Assembly (NCBI RefSeq): GCF_900101745.1
Contig: NZ_FNAD01000023.1
Coordinates: forward strand, 42,249 to 89,259
Direction: 5' to 3'
From: Glycomyces harbinensis
GTDB taxonomy: Bacteria; Actinomycetota; Actinomycetes; Mycobacteriales; Micromonosporaceae
Length of the DNA: 47,011 nucleotides
The position numbers and the translations under genes are program-made. Under the pieces are notes generated by a model. That model worked only from the letters and a program-made list of their open reading frames with translations. It did no database searches and had not been told where the DNA came from. The first letter of the stretch is position 1; each line of letters starts with the position of its first letter. Shown here piece after piece: positions 29,479 to 38,913 of this stretch.

Positions 29479-32400
29479 CTAGCCGATGAGGGCCCCGGCG
29501 CCCAGGAGCGCCTTCAGGTCCGCGGACAACTCCACCGAGGGGCGCACGCGCCAGGCGTCGCCGAGCGCGAGCAGCGTCGTCTTGGGCCCGTTGGCGAGCT
29601 GGACGCGCACCTGCGCTTCGCCGCGGTGGGTCTTGAACGTGTCGGAGAGCTTCTCGATGAGCGCGGGGTTGACCGACGCGGCCCGCAGCGCGAGCGTGAT
29701 CGGCGCCGAGTTCGCCTCGGGCCCCGTCGAGGTGTCGAGGACGGCGAGGTCCTGCGCGATGAGCTGCGCGGTGCCGTCGCGGCGGTCGAGCTTCCCCTTC
29801 ACGCAGCACACGAGGTCGTCGGCGAGGGACTCGGAGACGAGCTCGTACGTGTTGGGGAAGAACCGGACCTCGATGGACCCGGCCAGGTCCTCCAGGGTCG
29901 CCGAGGCCCACAGCTTGCCCTGCTTGGTGACGCGCTTGGCGACGTTCTGGAGGATGCCGGCGACGCGCACGTTCGCGCCGTCGGGGATCTCCTCGCCGTG
30001 CAGGGCCGCGACGGGCCGGTCGGCGTTGGAGGACAGGAGCCGCTCGAAGCCGTTGAGCGGGTGGTCGGAGACGTACAGGCCGAGCATCTCGCGTTCGAAC
30101 CCGAGCTTGTCGCGCCGCTCCCATTCGTCGTCGGCGATGGTGAGGTCGACCCCGAGCGTCTCGGTCGTGTCGTCCATCATGCCGCCGAACAGGTCGAACT
30201 GGCCGCGGGCCTCCTCCTTCTTGATGGACACCATCGCGTCGATGGCCTTCTCGTGCACTTCGGCGAGGCCCCGCCGGGCGTGCCCGAGCGAGTCGAACGC
30301 GCCCGCCTTGATGAGCGACTCGACGGTGCGCTTGTTGCACACCGGCGCGGGCACCTTCTGGAGGAAGTCCTTGAAGTCGGTGTAGGCGCCCTTCTCCTCG
30401 CGCGCCTCGATGATCCCGGCGACGACGTTCGCGCCGACGTTGCGGACCGCGCCCATGCCGTAGCGGATGTCCGTGCCGACCGGGTGGAACATGTGGCGCG
30501 ACTCGTTGACGTCCGGGGGCATGACGGTGATGCCCATGCGCCGGCACTCCGAGAGGTACACGGCCGCTTTGTCCTTCGAGTCACCGACGCTGGTGAGCAG
30601 CGCCGACATGTACTCGGCGGGGTAGTTGGCCTTCAGGTAGGCGGTCCAGTAGCCGACGAGGGCGTAGCCGGCGGCGTGCGACTTGTTGAACGCGTACCCG
30701 GCGAAGGGGAGCATGATGTCCCACAGGGTCTTGATCGAGTCCTTGGAGTAGCCGTTGCCGAGCATGCCCGCCTCGTAGTCGGCGTACATCTTCTCCAGCA
30801 CGTCGATCTTCTTCTTGCCCATGGCCTTGCGGAGCATGTCCGCCTGGCCCATCGTGAAGCCGGCGAGCTTCTGGGCGATGCGCATGATCTGCTCCTGGTA
30901 GACGATCAGACCGTACGTCTCCGAGAGGATCTCCTCCAGGGCCTCGCCGAGCTCGGGGTGGAGCGGGGCGACCTCCTGGCGCTTGTTCTTGCGGTCGGCG
31001 TAGTTGTTGTGCGAGTTCGCCGCCATCGGGCCCGGCCGGTACAGCGCGTTGACCGCGATGATGTCGTTGAACTCGGTGGGCTGCATGCGCTTGAGCAGTT
31101 CGCGCATGGCACCGCCGTCGAGCTGGAACACGCCCAGGCTGTCGCCGCGCGCGAGCAGCTCGTACGCCTTCGGGTCGTCCGTCGCGAGCGTGTCGAGGTC
31201 GATGTCCACGCCCCGGTTGAGCTTGATCGCCTCGATCGCGTCGCCGATCACCGTGAGGTTCCGCAGCCCCAGGAAGTCCATCTTCAGCAGGCCGATGTCC
31301 TCACAGGAGGGGTAGTCCCAGCCGGTGATGATCGACCCGTCGTTCCTGGCCCACATCGGAATGCAGTCCACGAGCGGCTGCGAGGAGAGGATCACCGCGC
31401 AGGCGTGGACGCCCGCGTTGCGGATCAGGCCCTCCAGTCCCAGCGCGGTGTCGAAGATCTGGCGGACGTCCCCGTCGTTCTCGATGAGGGTGCGGACCTC
31501 GCCGGCCTCCTTGTACCGGGGGTGCTCCGAGTCGAGGATCCCCGACAGGGGGATGTCGGTGGCGGCCACCGGCGGCGGCAGCGCCTTCGTGATCCGCTCG
31601 GCGATCGAGAAGCCCGGCTGGCCGTGGTGGACGCGCGCGGCGTCCTTGATCGCGGCCTTGGTCTTGATGGTGCCGAACGTGATGACCTGGGCGACGAACT
31701 CCTTGCCGTACTTCTCCGTCGCGTACGTGATCATCTCGCCGCGGCGGCGGTCGTCGAAGTCGATGTCGATGTCGGGCATGGAGACGCGCTCGGGGTTGAG
31801 GAACCGCTCGAACAGGAGGCCGTGCTCGATCGGGTCGATGTTGGTGATCTTCATGGCGTACGCGACCAGCGAACCGGCCGCCGAACCGCGGCCCGGGCCC
31901 ACGTAGATCCCGACCGACCGGGCGTGGGAGATGAGGTCGGCGACGACGAGGAAGTACGAGGGGTACCCGGCGTTGATGATGACGTTCAGCTCGAGCTCGG
32001 CCCGCTCCAGGTACTCGACCGGGACGTCCTGGCCCGGGAACCGTCCCTTGAGGCCGGTCGTGACCTGCTCGCGCAGCCACGTCCCCTGGTCGTGGCCCTC
32101 GGGGACCTCGATGATCGGCATGCGGTCCTGGACGGCGAAGATCTCGTCGTACGACTCGACGCGCTCCGCGACCAGGAGCGTGTTCGCGCAGCCCTCCTGC
32201 CACAGCTCGTCGTTGCGGACCCCGTACATCTGCTCGGCCGAGCGCAGGAAGTAGCCCTCGCCGTCGAACTTGAACCGCTTCGGGTCGTCCAGCGTCGTCC
32301 CCGACTGGACGCACAGCAGCGCCGCGTGCGTCGACTTCTGCTCCTCGGTCACGAAGTGGGAGTCGTTCGTGACCAGCGGCGGAATGCCCATCTTCTGCGC

Positions 32401-33021
32401 CAGCTCGTACAACTCGGCCTTGACGCGGTTGTCGATCTGGTTGTCGTGGTCCATGAGCTCCAGGAAGAAGTTCTCCGCCCCGAAGATGTCCCGGTAGTCC
32501 GAGGCCGCCTGGTAGGCCTCCTTCGTCTGCCCGAGCCGGAAGCGCGTCTGCACCTCGCCCGAGGGGCAGCCGGTCGTCGCGATGATCCCCTCGGAGTGCT
32601 GCGCGATGAGCTCGCGGTCCATGCGCGGCTTGTAGTAGTAGCCCTCGAACGAGGCCATGCTGGAGAGCCGGAAGAGGTTGCGCACCCCGGCCGCGGTGCG
32701 CCCGAGCATCGTCATGTGCGTGTACGAACCGCCACCGGAGAGGTCGTCGCCGCGCTGGCTCGGCTCGCCCCAGAACACCGGCTTCTTGTGGAACCGGTCC
32801 TGCGGCGCGATGTACGCCTCGATGCCGAGGATCGGCTTGATCCCGGACTTCTTCGCCGCCTGGTAGAAGCCGAACCCGCCGTACATGTTCCCGTGGTCGG
32901 TCATCGCGATGGCGGGCTGCCCTAGCCGCTCCGCCTCTGCGAACAGGGGTTTGAGTTTCGCGGCCCCGTCCAGCATCGAGTACTCGGTGTGCACATGCAG
33001 GTGGACGTACTGATTCGACAC
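29479..33021 (-). CDS. dnaE: DNA polymerase III subunit alpha
   Basis: A 1180-residue replicative polymerase of the DnaE1 type. N-terminal PHP domain: [33 protein letters not shown] and VTNDSHFV keep the metal-binding His/Asp/Glu set, so the domain may be an active 3'-5' exonuclease, as reported for mycobacterial DnaE1. Polymerase palm: [12 protein letters not shown] and PDIDIDFDD (about 412-420) carry catalytic aspartates; fingers: [20 protein letters not shown]. Then a helix-hairpin-helix part, an OB domain ([19 protein letters not shown]), and a C-terminal domain for tau/beta contacts. No intein. GTG 33021 has GGGAG 7 nt upstream. Terminator follows. It replicates the chromosome with the beta clamp and holoenzyme. 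Confidence 0.96.
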   Translation of the reverse strand: MSNQYVHLHVHTEYSMLDGAAKLKPLFAEAERLGQPAIAMTDHGNMYGGFGFYQAAKKSGIKPILGIEAYIAPQDRFHKKPVFWGEPSQRGDDLSGGGSYTHMTMLGRTAAGVRNLFRLSSMASFEGYYYKPRMDRELIAQHSEGIIATTGCPSGEVQTRFRLGQTKEAYQAASDYRDIFGAENFFLELMDHDNQIDNRVKAELYELAQKMGIPPLVTNDSHFVTEEQKSTHAALLCVQSGTTLDDPKRFKFDGEGYFLRSAEQMYGVRNDELWQEGCANTLLVAERVESYDEIFAVQDRMPIIEVPEGHDQGTWLREQVTTGLKGRFPGQDVPVEYLERAELELNVIINAGYPSYFLVVADLISHARSVGIYVGPGRGSAAGSLVAYAMKITNIDPIEHGLLFERFLNPERVSMPDIDIDFDDRRRGEMITYATEKYGKEFVAQVITFGTIKTKAAIKDAARVHHGQPGFSIAERITKALPPPVAATDIPLSGILDSEHPRYKEAGEVRTLIENDGDVRQIFDTALGLEGLIRNAGVHACAVILSSQPLVDCIPMWARNDGSIITGWDYPSCEDIGLLKMDFLGLRNLTVIGDAIEAIKLNRGVDIDLDTLATDDPKAYELLARGDSLGVFQLDGGAMRELLKRMQPTEFNDIIAVNALYRPGPMAANSHNNYADRKNKRQEVAPLHPELGEALEEILSETYGLIVYQEQIMRIAQKLAGFTMGQADMLRKAMGKKKIDVLEKMYADYEAGMLGNGYSKDSIKTLWDIMLPFAGYAFNKSHAAGYALVGYWTAYLKANYPAEYMSALLTSVGDSKDKAAVYLSECRRMGITVMPPDVNESRHMFHPVGTDIRYGMGAVRNVGANVVAGIIEAREEKGAYTDFKDFLQKVPAPVCNKRTVESLIKAGAFDSLGHARRGLAEVHEKAIDAMVSIKKEEARGQFDLFGGMMDDTTETLGVDLTIADDEWERRDKLGFEREMLGLYVSDHPLNGFERLLSSNADRPVAALHGEEIPDGANVRVAGILQNVAKRVTKQGKLWASATLEDLAGSIEVRFFPNTYELVSESLADDLVCCVKGKLDRRDGTAQLIAQDLAVLDTSTGPEANSAPITLALRAASVNPALIEKLSDTFKTHRGEAQVRVQLANGPKTTLLALGDAWRVRPSVELSADLKALLGAGALIG

Positions 33022-33116
33022 GCTTCGCTCCCGCTGACCTGTGGTTTTGTTCCCGGGCGACCCGGCGCGGGCCCTGCGCGGCACGGGCGCGGGCGGCCGG
33101 GTTCAGACCTTCAACA

Positions 33117-33998
33117 CTAGTCCCCCGCGGCGGTGGGCCGCGACGACTCCGCACCCGCGATGGGGTCCGTCTCGGCGCCTTCGGCGGCCGCCGCGGCGGC
33201 CTCCCGGAACACCGCCGCGGTCGCCTCGTCGAGCGGGAAGAACAGCTCCACGGCCAACTCCGAGACCGTGATGTCGCGGGGCGCGCCGAACGTCGCCACG
33301 GTCGTGAACATCGACAGATCGCCCCTGGCCGAGCGCACGCGCAGCGGCAGCGCGAACGGGCTCGGCGCCGCCCCGTCCCAGACGCCGTCGTCCGCCGCGA
33401 CCGGCCCGTAGGCCCGGACCTCCTCGATCAGCGCGAACGCCGCCGGGGCCTCGTCGACCGCCAGCTGGGCCCGCAGCCGGTCGAGGAAGTACTGCCGCAC
33501 CTCCCCGAAGTTCCGCAGCCGCGGCGCCATCCCGCGCGGGTGCAGCGCGACCCGCGCCAGATTCACCCGCCCGGACAACAGCTCCGGGTCGACGCCCTCC
33601 ATCAGGACCCCCGCGCCCGCGTTGAAGTCAAGGAGGTTCCCGAACCGGTCGACCACGACCGCCGGGAGCGGATCGTGGTGGTCGAGGATCATCCCGATCG
33701 CCTCCCGGGCCGGTGCGAGCCCCTCGTCCCAGTAGTCGGTCTCGGCCCACTCCGGCGCGTACCCGGCCGCGACCAGCAGCGCGTTGCGCTCGCGCAGCGG
33801 GACTTCCAGGGCCACGGCCAGGCGCTCCACCATTCGGCGGCTGGGTTCGGCGCGCCCGGTCTCGATGCGCGAGAGGTGCCGCGACGACACGCCGGTCAGC
33901 ACGGACAGGTCGAACTGGCTGGTGCGCCGGCGCGTACGCCACTGCCGCAGCAGCGCGCCGAACGCGGTCAAAGTCTGCGGGGTCGTCTGGGTGTTCAC
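33117..33998 (-). CDS. XRE family regulator with MmyB-like C-terminal domain
   Basis: A 293-residue regulator (GTG 33998; GTG 34016 would add 6 residues). Helix-turn-helix near the N-terminus: FGALLRQWRTRRRTSQFDLS, then VLTGVSSRHLSRIETGRAEP, HTH_3/XRE type. From about residue 95 comes an MmyB-like ligand-binding domain (MILDHHDPLPAVVVDRFGNL, FNAGAGVLMEG). Family members often control a divergent reductase or transporter gene; here the divergent gene is a small membrane protein, and a 17-bp palindrome (34034-34050) is the likely operator. A leaderless -10 (TAACGT, 7 nt upstream of GTG 33998) supports this start. Confidence 0.88.
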   Translation of the reverse strand: MNTQTTPQTLTAFGALLRQWRTRRRTSQFDLSVLTGVSSRHLSRIETGRAEPSRRMVERLAVALEVPLRERNALLVAAGYAPEWAETDYWDEGLAPAREAIGMILDHHDPLPAVVVDRFGNLLDFNAGAGVLMEGVDPELLSGRVNLARVALHPRGMAPRLRNFGEVRQYFLDRLRAQLAVDEAPAAFALIEEVRAYGPVAADDGVWDGAAPSPFALPLRVRSARGDLSMFTTVATFGAPRDITVSELAVELFFPLDEATAAVFREAAAAAAEGAETDPIAGAESSRPTAAGD

Positions 33999-34033
33999 GG
34001 CCGCAACGTTAACCACGGACGCGACGCGAGTCC

Positions 34034-34050
34034 ATGACCTCGGAGGTCAT
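34034..34050. promoter_or_regulatory. Operator of the XRE regulator
   Basis: atgacctc-g-gaggtcat, a perfect 8-1-8 palindrome, lies 36 bp above the XRE start and 76 bp above the membrane protein start. It is the only strong dyad in the divergent region. Confidence 0.65.
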
Positions 34051-34126
34051 TGCGGGGCGGCGCGGGGCCGCCCAGGATTGGCCCACCGGCGGCAGTCCGC
34101 CGCCGCGACACGAACCGGAGGACCCC

Positions 34127-34528
34127 ATGACCGCCACGACCACCACCGCCGCCGCCCAGGCCCGGCTTCGCAATGTCCTGCTCCAGGACGCCGCCGGCTG
34201 CACCGCCTTCGGCCTCCTCATGACCGCCGGCGCCCCGCTGGTGGACCGCTTCCTCGGGCTCGGCACGGCCTGGGCCGTCCCGTTCGGGGTGTACCTGCTC
34301 GGCTGCGCGGTCGCCATCGCACTGATCGCCGGGTATCCGGTCCCGGTGCGCGGCCATGTGATCGGCGTGGTGGTGAACAACGTGCTCGCCGTGGCCGCGC
34401 TGGCGGTGGTGCCGTTCACCGATCTGGTGGACCTGACCGGCGCCGGATACGCGGTGATGCTGGGCGGGGCGGGACTGGTGGCGATGTTCGCGGTGCTCGA
34501 AACGGCGGGGCTACGCCGCCTCGCGTGA
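34127..34528 (+). CDS. Small integral membrane protein of unknown function
   Basis: A 133-residue protein with four hydrophobic helices (about 22-42, 48-68, 78-98, 104-126) separated by short loops; the N-terminus is Thr/Ala-rich and cytosolic. No catalytic motif. The pattern (RNVLLQDAAGCTAFGLLMTA, VDRFLGL, VNNVLAVAAL) matches small hypothetical membrane proteins often paired with MmyB-type regulators in Actinobacteria, but I cannot name a family. ATG follows CCGGAGGA. Probably regulated by the divergent XRE protein through the 34034-34050 palindrome. Confidence 0.8.
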   Translation: MTATTTTAAAQARLRNVLLQDAAGCTAFGLLMTAGAPLVDRFLGLGTAWAVPFGVYLLGCAVAIALIAGYPVPVRGHVIGVVVNNVLAVAALAVVPFTDLVDLTGAGYAVMLGGAGLVAMFAVLETAGLRRLA

Positions 34529-34564
34529 GACCGAGGGCTATCACATCGGACGCCGTTTCGGAGG

Positions 34565-34594
34565 TTGTCCACAGGCCCGATTCGGTTATCCACA
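34565..34594 (+). promoter_or_regulatory. Pair of DnaA boxes before the DUF4192 gene
   Basis: TTGTCCACA (34565-34573, the strong actinobacterial form) and TTATCCACA (34586-34594) lie in the same orientation with starts 21 bp apart, i.e. two helical turns, followed at once by the AT-rich run ctaaaaaataattc. This resembles a mini-DnaA-binding module. Confidence 0.6.
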
Positions 34595-34645
34595 GGCTAA
34601 AAAATAATTCTTGCCAGTAGTGGGCATGTCACGGACAGTTGACCT

Positions 34646-35626
34646 ATGAACATGACACAAGCGAGAATCCGCATCAACGGCCCCACGGACCTCATCACGA
34701 CGGTCCCCCTGCTGCTGGGTTTCCACCCTGAACACAGCCTGGTGGTGGTGGGCCTCCTCGGCGGCGAGCTCCAGTGCACCTTCCGCGTCGACCTGCCCGG
34801 CTCGGCCGACCACATGGAGCACCTGCGGGACCTGACGGGCCAGCTCAGCCACAACGAATGCGACGAGTGCGTACTCATCGCCTACGGCGACAAGGAGATC
34901 GGCGAGGCGGCGATCGAGCGGGCGGCGGCCCGCTTCGACGCCGCCGGCGTCGAGCCGGTGGACCGGCTGCGCGTGGCCGCGGGCCGCTGGTTCAGCCTCA
35001 CCTGCGAGGAGCCCTGCTGCCCGCCCGAGGGCCTGTTGGTTCCGGAGACCACTGCGGCGTCCTGCGAGGTCGCGGTCGCGGGCGGGTACGCGGCGGCCGA
35101 CCGGTCCGCGGTCGCCGACCAGCTCACCCCGGCCCCGATCGGCCGCCGCGCGGCGGTGGCCTCGGCGGTGGTCGAGATCCTCACGGCCGAAGCGGACATG
35201 GACTGGGCCGCGCAGCGCTCGCGCGACCTCCACGCGATCGACCACTGGATGGGCGTGAACACGCTGCCGGGCCCGGCCGACACCGCGGCGGTGGGCCTGG
35301 CGCTCGGCGACCTGGACATCAGGGACTACGCCTTGCGGCGCGTCAACTCCGGCCAGTTCGAGGGCAACCGGGTCGATCTGTGGATCTGGGTGGCCCGGCA
35401 CATGGAGGAGGACCTGGTGGCCCCGGCCGCCACGGTGGCGGGCTTCGCGGCCTACCGCTTCGGGAACGGGGTGCTCGCGCTCGAGGCGCTGGAACTCGCG
35501 CTGCGGGCGAGCCCGCACTACCGCCTGGCGCAGATGCTCATGGCGGCCCTGCAGGCGGGCATTCCCCCGGGCGCGCTCTCGAGGATCGGCTACGGAGACC
35601 GGGAGGCGTCAGAAATCAACGGCTGA
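34646..35626 (+). CDS. DUF4192 domain-containing protein
   Basis: A 326-residue actinobacterial protein of the DUF4192 family. Signatures seen: INGPTDLITTVPLLLGFHPE then HSLVVVGL at the N-terminus, and WFSLTCEEPCCPPEG (about 115-130), a Cys-rich turn typical of the family. The C-terminal third is helical (LALGDLDIRDYALRRVNSGQ, ALEALELALRASPHYRLAQM) and resembles a small TPR-like region. Function is not known for the family. It starts at ATG 34646 without an obvious ribosome site. Two DnaA boxes lie 50-80 bp upstream. Confidence 0.88.
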   Translation: MNMTQARIRINGPTDLITTVPLLLGFHPEHSLVVVGLLGGELQCTFRVDLPGSADHMEHLRDLTGQLSHNECDECVLIAYGDKEIGEAAIERAAARFDAAGVEPVDRLRVAAGRWFSLTCEEPCCPPEGLLVPETTAASCEVAVAGGYAAADRSAVADQLTPAPIGRRAAVASAVVEILTAEADMDWAAQRSRDLHAIDHWMGVNTLPGPADTAAVGLALGDLDIRDYALRRVNSGQFEGNRVDLWIWVARHMEEDLVAPAATVAGFAAYRFGNGVLALEALELALRASPHYRLAQMLMAALQAGIPPGALSRIGYGDREASEING

Positions 35627-35689
35627 GGCCCCGCCCGCCTACCGAGAAAACCAAAGCACCCAGAACCCGACCCGACCCGAAGGAAGCCG

Positions 35690-35716
35690 ATGAAGTCAAA
35701 GGCAAAGACAAGATGA
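35690..35716 (+). other. Possible 8-codon leader peptide
   Basis: ATG AAG TCA AAG GCA AAG ACA AGA TGA (read in codons) follows a good ribosome site (aaggaag, 3 nt spacing) between the DUF4192 and mobA genes. It would encode MKSKAKTR. The Lys-rich run in so GC-rich a genome is unusual. Possibly chance. Confidence 0.2.
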
Positions 35717-35786
35717 CCAGCCGGAGAACCGCTGGGAACGGTGAGGCGGGCCAGGCGGTGGCACCCCGTGAGCGCGGAGTGATCGC

Positions 35787-35801
35787 TAGTCTGGTGGCAT
35801 G
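35787..35801 (+). promoter_or_regulatory. Leaderless -10 box for mobA
   Basis: TAGTCT (35787-35792), 6 nt, ATG (35799-35801). Confidence 0.5.
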
Positions 35802-36413
35802 GCTGAGCTCCCGAGCAGTTACGCCGCGATCGTCTTGGTCGGAGGCAAGGCCCGGCGGTTCGCCGGGTGCGCGAAGAGCGAGTTGGTCGTCGAGGGCGCG
35901 ACGATCCTGGAGCGGATGCTGTCCGCCATCGAGGATGCGGCGGTGCGAGTGGTCGTGGGCGCGAGGCCCGCCGACGCGAAGCCCCTGCCTGCGGGGGTGC
36001 TCCAGATCCTGGAGGACCCGCCGCGATCGGGCCCGGCCCGATCGGTCGCGGCCGGTCTGGCGCTGGTGCCGGACCACTGCGACCGGGTGGCGATCCTCGG
36101 CGGCGACCTGCCGTTCTTCACCGCTGAGGCGCTGGACCTGCTGCGAGGCAAGGCCAGTGCCGCGGGAGCGGAGACCGGGGCGCTCTTCTGCGACGACGCG
36201 GGGCGCAGGCAGTGGCTGTGCGGTCTGTGGCCGGCGGCCCTGATCCGCCGCAACGCGGCGGGCATCGAGCCGGGAGCACCGGCGAGGCGCCTGTTCACCG
36301 GGATCGAGGTCGAGACCGTCCACTGGGATGAGGCGAGTCCGCCCCCGTGGTTCGACTGCGACACTCCGGCCGACCTCGAGCAGGCCCGGTCCTGGGCCGC
36401 CGAACTGAAATAG
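35799..36413 (+). CDS. mobA: Molybdenum cofactor guanylyltransferase-like protein
   Basis: A 204-residue nucleotidyltransferase (NTP_transf_3/MobA-like), expected to attach GMP to molybdopterin. The N-terminal signature is VLVGGKARRFAGCAKSELVV, a variant of LAGGxSxRMGxxK with Lys kept; ILEDPPRSGPARSVAAGLAL follows, and VAILGGDLPFF holds the metal-binding Asp (about 107). The C-terminal FDCDTPADLEQARSW matches the MobA NTDTPEDL motif. A leaderless promoter sets ATG 35799. It is far from moaA-moaD (about 20 kb), so the pathway is scattered. Other related sugar or cofactor transferases cannot be fully excluded. Confidence 0.82.
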   Translation: MAELPSSYAAIVLVGGKARRFAGCAKSELVVEGATILERMLSAIEDAAVRVVVGARPADAKPLPAGVLQILEDPPRSGPARSVAAGLALVPDHCDRVAILGGDLPFFTAEALDLLRGKASAAGAETGALFCDDAGRRQWLCGLWPAALIRRNAAGIEPGAPARRLFTGIEVETVHWDEASPPPWFDCDTPADLEQARSWAAELK

Positions 36414-36599
36414 CGGCACCGGCGAAGGCCGGTCCGCGAGGACGGTCAACGCCGACCGTCGGCCGATCGCCCCGGCGAAGGCCCTCATGACCATGCACAC
36501 CAACAACAACCGGGCGGGTGGGCGCGGGGAGGGGTGGGGCGGGGAGGGGGGAGGCCCCCCTTGGTCATCGGGAGCCGGCTCGGTCCGGCATCCATGCGG

Positions 36600-36622
36600 C
36601 CGGGCCGCCTGGGGCGGCCCGG
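36600..36622 (-). terminator. Terminator after the rhomboid gene
   Basis: A perfect 10-bp stem (ccgggccgcc, 36600-36609, with ggcggcccgg, 36613-36622) and 3-nt loop lie directly after the rhomboid stop on the minus strand. Confidence 0.75.
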
Positions 36623-36623
36623 G

Positions 36624-37550
36624 CTACACGATGTCGAAACGGTTGTCGAGCATCCCGGTCTGCAGGAACGTGACCACCGCCAGCGCCGCCAGGAACACGG
36701 CGAAGCCGATCCAGTGGAGCGAGCGTCGCTCGCGCGGCACGAAGGTGAGGATCGCTCCGCAGATCAGGCCGCCGACGAGGCCGCCCACGTGCCCGGCGAA
36801 GCTGAACCCCATCATGAGGGTCAGGACCAGGTTGAGTCCGAGGAGCACGTAGATGCCGCGGTTGTCGCGGCTGAGCTTGCGGTTGACCAGGATCATCAGG
36901 CCGAACAGGCCGTAGACGGCGCCGGAGGCGCCCGCGGTGAAGGTGTCGTACGAGAACAGGTACACCGCGACCGACCCCGCCAGCCCGGAGAGCATGTAGG
37001 CCGTGAGGAAGCGCGCGGGTCCCAGGTCCCGTTCGAGGATGCGTCCGAGCATCCACAGCACGACCATGTTGAACAGCAGGTGGATCGCGCCGAAGTGCAG
37101 GAACATGGCCGTGAGCATCCGGAAGTAGCCGCCCGCGGCGACGACCGGTGCGGTGATGGACAGACCGAAGAGGTCCACCGTCACCTCGGGGTCGTAGCCG
37201 GGCATGTACCCGATCTCGGTTCCGAGCCAGTGGACCGGGGTCATCATCGAGGTGGTGGCCGCGGCCAGGGAGCCCGCCGAGATGACGGCGAGCACGAACA
37301 CCGCGACGTTCGCGCCGATGAGCGTCTTGGTGACCGTGCCGGCCGCGCCCGCCCGGGCCCCGCCGCCGAACGAGGAGCGCGGTTTGCGCATCGTTCGGCG
37401 GCCTTCGGCCACGCAGTCGGGGCATTGGAACCCGACGGGCGCGTCGATGCGGCAGTCGGCGCAGATCGGCTTGTCGCAGCGGACGCAGCGCAGGTAGGTC
37501 TGGCGGTTCCGGTGGCGATAGCAGACCGGGGCCGACTGCTCTTCGCTCAT
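36624..37550 (-). CDS. Rhomboid family intramembrane serine protease with N-terminal zinc ribbon
   Basis: A 308-residue protein. Residues about 8-48 hold four or more Cys plus His (CYRHRNRQTYLRCVRCDKPI, then CADC and FQCPDC), a B-box-like zinc site known in actinobacterial rhomboids. Six or more membrane helices follow. HLLFNMVVLWMLG lies in the helix 2 region, catalytic Ser in AGASGAVYGLFGLM (about 208) and catalytic His in FSFAGHVGGLVGG (about 252). It cleaves membrane proteins within the bilayer; substrates unknown. It starts 10 bp after the ppiA stop, so both share a transcript. The pair stands near crgA as in the oriC region of Streptomyces and Mycobacterium. Confidence 0.92.
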   Translation of the reverse strand: MSEEQSAPVCYRHRNRQTYLRCVRCDKPICADCRIDAPVGFQCPDCVAEGRRTMRKPRSSFGGGARAGAAGTVTKTLIGANVAVFVLAVISAGSLAAATTSMMTPVHWLGTEIGYMPGYDPEVTVDLFGLSITAPVVAAGGYFRMLTAMFLHFGAIHLLFNMVVLWMLGRILERDLGPARFLTAYMLSGLAGSVAVYLFSYDTFTAGASGAVYGLFGLMILVNRKLSRDNRGIYVLLGLNLVLTLMMGFSFAGHVGGLVGGLICGAILTFVPRERRSLHWIGFAVFLAALAVVTFLQTGMLDNRFDIV

Positions 37551-37560
37551 CGAGGCGTCG

Positions 37561-38073
37561 TTACTTCTCGATGACGACGGACTCGATGACGACCTCGTTG
37601 ACCGGGCGGTCCATCGGGCCGACCGCGGTCTTGCCGATGCGGTCGACGACGGACTTGGAGTCCTCGTCGGCGACCTTGCCGAAGATGGTGTGCTTGAAGT
37701 TCAGGTGCGGGGTCGGGCCCAGCGTGATGAAGAACTGGGAGCCGTTGGTGCCGGGCCCGGCGTTCGCCATGGCCAGCAGGTAGGGCTCGCCGAAGTGGAG
37801 GTCGGGGTGGAACTCGTCGGCGAACTTGTAGCCGGGTCCGCCGCGGCCGGTGCCGGTCGGGTCGCCGCCCTGGATCATGAATCCGTCGATGACCCGGTGG
37901 AAGATCACACCGTCGTAGTACGGGCCCGAACCCGGAGCCCCGGTCTCGGAGTCGGTGTATTCCTTGGTGCCCTCGGCCAGACCCACGAAGTTCGCCACGG
38001 TCTTGGGCGCGTGGTTGTCGAGCAGCTCGATGGTGATGTCACCGGCATTGGTCTTCAGCGTCGCCTTCGTCAT
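37561..38073 (-). CDS. ppiA: Peptidyl-prolyl cis-trans isomerase (cyclophilin type)
   Basis: A 170-residue cytosolic cyclophilin that speeds proline isomerisation during protein folding. Signatures: YYDGVIFHRVIDGFMIQGGD (active-site F-HR-F-QGGD) at about 52-71, LAMANAGPGTNGSQFFIT at about 100-117, and HTIFGKV near 127. All catalytic residues (Arg, Phe, Gln, His) are present. ATG 38073 gives the normal cytosolic length; the longer in-frame upstream stretch has no signal peptide and was rejected. It is the first gene of the ppiA-rhomboid operon and diverges from the small membrane protein gene at 38190. It matches Rv0009 in neighbourhood. Confidence 0.94.
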   Translation of the reverse strand: MTKATLKTNAGDITIELLDNHAPKTVANFVGLAEGTKEYTDSETGAPGSGPYYDGVIFHRVIDGFMIQGGDPTGTGRGGPGYKFADEFHPDLHFGEPYLLAMANAGPGTNGSQFFITLGPTPHLNFKHTIFGKVADEDSKSVVDRIGKTAVGPMDRPVNEVVIESVVIEK

Positions 38074-38189
38074 GGCGTCTATGGTGCCAGACGGCCGAGG
38101 TTCGTCCAACTTTCTGCCCCGTTTCCCTCGACGGGTGTCACAGGCCGGTGCACGATGAGTGGAACAGGCACCTAGAGGAGGCATTCACG

Positions 38190-38552
38190 ATGGGCTTCAG
38201 CCGACACGCCACGACTCCCGCCCGGGAGGCCGTGGACCATTTCACGCAGGGTGTGACCTCGCTCAAGCACGCGGGGTACGCGGCTGCGCGCGGCACGAGA
38301 GACGCGGCGGCGCCGCGGGTCAACGTCGTCCTGACCAAGGTCGGGCTCAAGAAGCCGCCGGCGCCCAAGTGGCCGTGGGTCGCGGGGGCGATCGGCGCGG
38401 GGCTCGCGCTGGGGGGCGCGGCGTTCTACGTGTGGTACCGGCAGCGCACCGAGTCGATCGGTGAGCAGCTCCTGGCGGACGAGCTGCTCGACGACTCCGA
38501 GCTCGACGACCGGGCGCTCTCGGAGGAGCTGGTCGACAGCGTCACCCGATAG
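38190..38552 (+). CDS. Small single-pass membrane protein, unknown
   Basis: A 120-residue protein with one membrane helix (WPWVAGAIGAGLALGGAAFYVWY, landmark near residues 71-93), a basic N-terminal half (cytosolic) and an acidic C-terminal tail (DELLDDSELDDRALSEEL). Such proteins are common near ppiA/crgA in Actinobacteria, but I do not recognise a named family. ATG 38190 has a very good ribosome site, GAGGAGG, 8 nt upstream. A GC-rich hairpin 128 bp downstream (38680-38706) may end its transcript. Confidence 0.82.
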   Translation: MGFSRHATTPAREAVDHFTQGVTSLKHAGYAAARGTRDAAAPRVNVVLTKVGLKKPPAPKWPWVAGAIGAGLALGGAAFYVWYRQRTESIGEQLLADELLDDSELDDRALSEELVDSVTR

Positions 38553-38871
38553 GAGCCCGCTCCTGTTCGGCGAAGCGAATATCGGGTCGCCGGTCGGCGT
38601 GTGCGCCGGCCGGAGGCGGCACTGCGGCTCGGCAAGGGCGCGACCGGTTCGGTCGCGTGTCGCAGGCCGGTTGCGAATCGGGGATCCGCGCGTCGCGCGG
38701 GTCCCCGCAGTCGTGGAAAGGGCGACGCCGGACCGGTGCCTCGCCTCGGGGGGAGTGGGCGAGTCCACCGATCCGGCGTTCATGGGGGCGGGATAACGAC
38801 CTGTCCGCGGCTGTACCGCGGTCACGCAACGATTCTCGCGCCCCTTTCACGTTCTGTGAAGAGCGCCGCGG

Positions 38872-38903
38872 TGGCGGTTATACGCCATGTCGCATAACCG
38901 CCA
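38872..38903. terminator. Inverted repeat with 12-nt loop
   Basis: tggcggttat (38872-38881) and ataaccgcca (38894-38903) are perfect complements. It is AT-richer than other terminators here, so an operator role is also possible. Confidence 0.5.
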
Positions 38904-38913
38904 TCCAATGTCG

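Noticed and set aside
29284..32925. A 1213-codon open frame on the plus strand opposite dnaE
   Set aside because: It is antisense to a complete DnaE protein with all motifs. Long antisense frames are expected in GC-rich genes; its translation has no recognisable domain.
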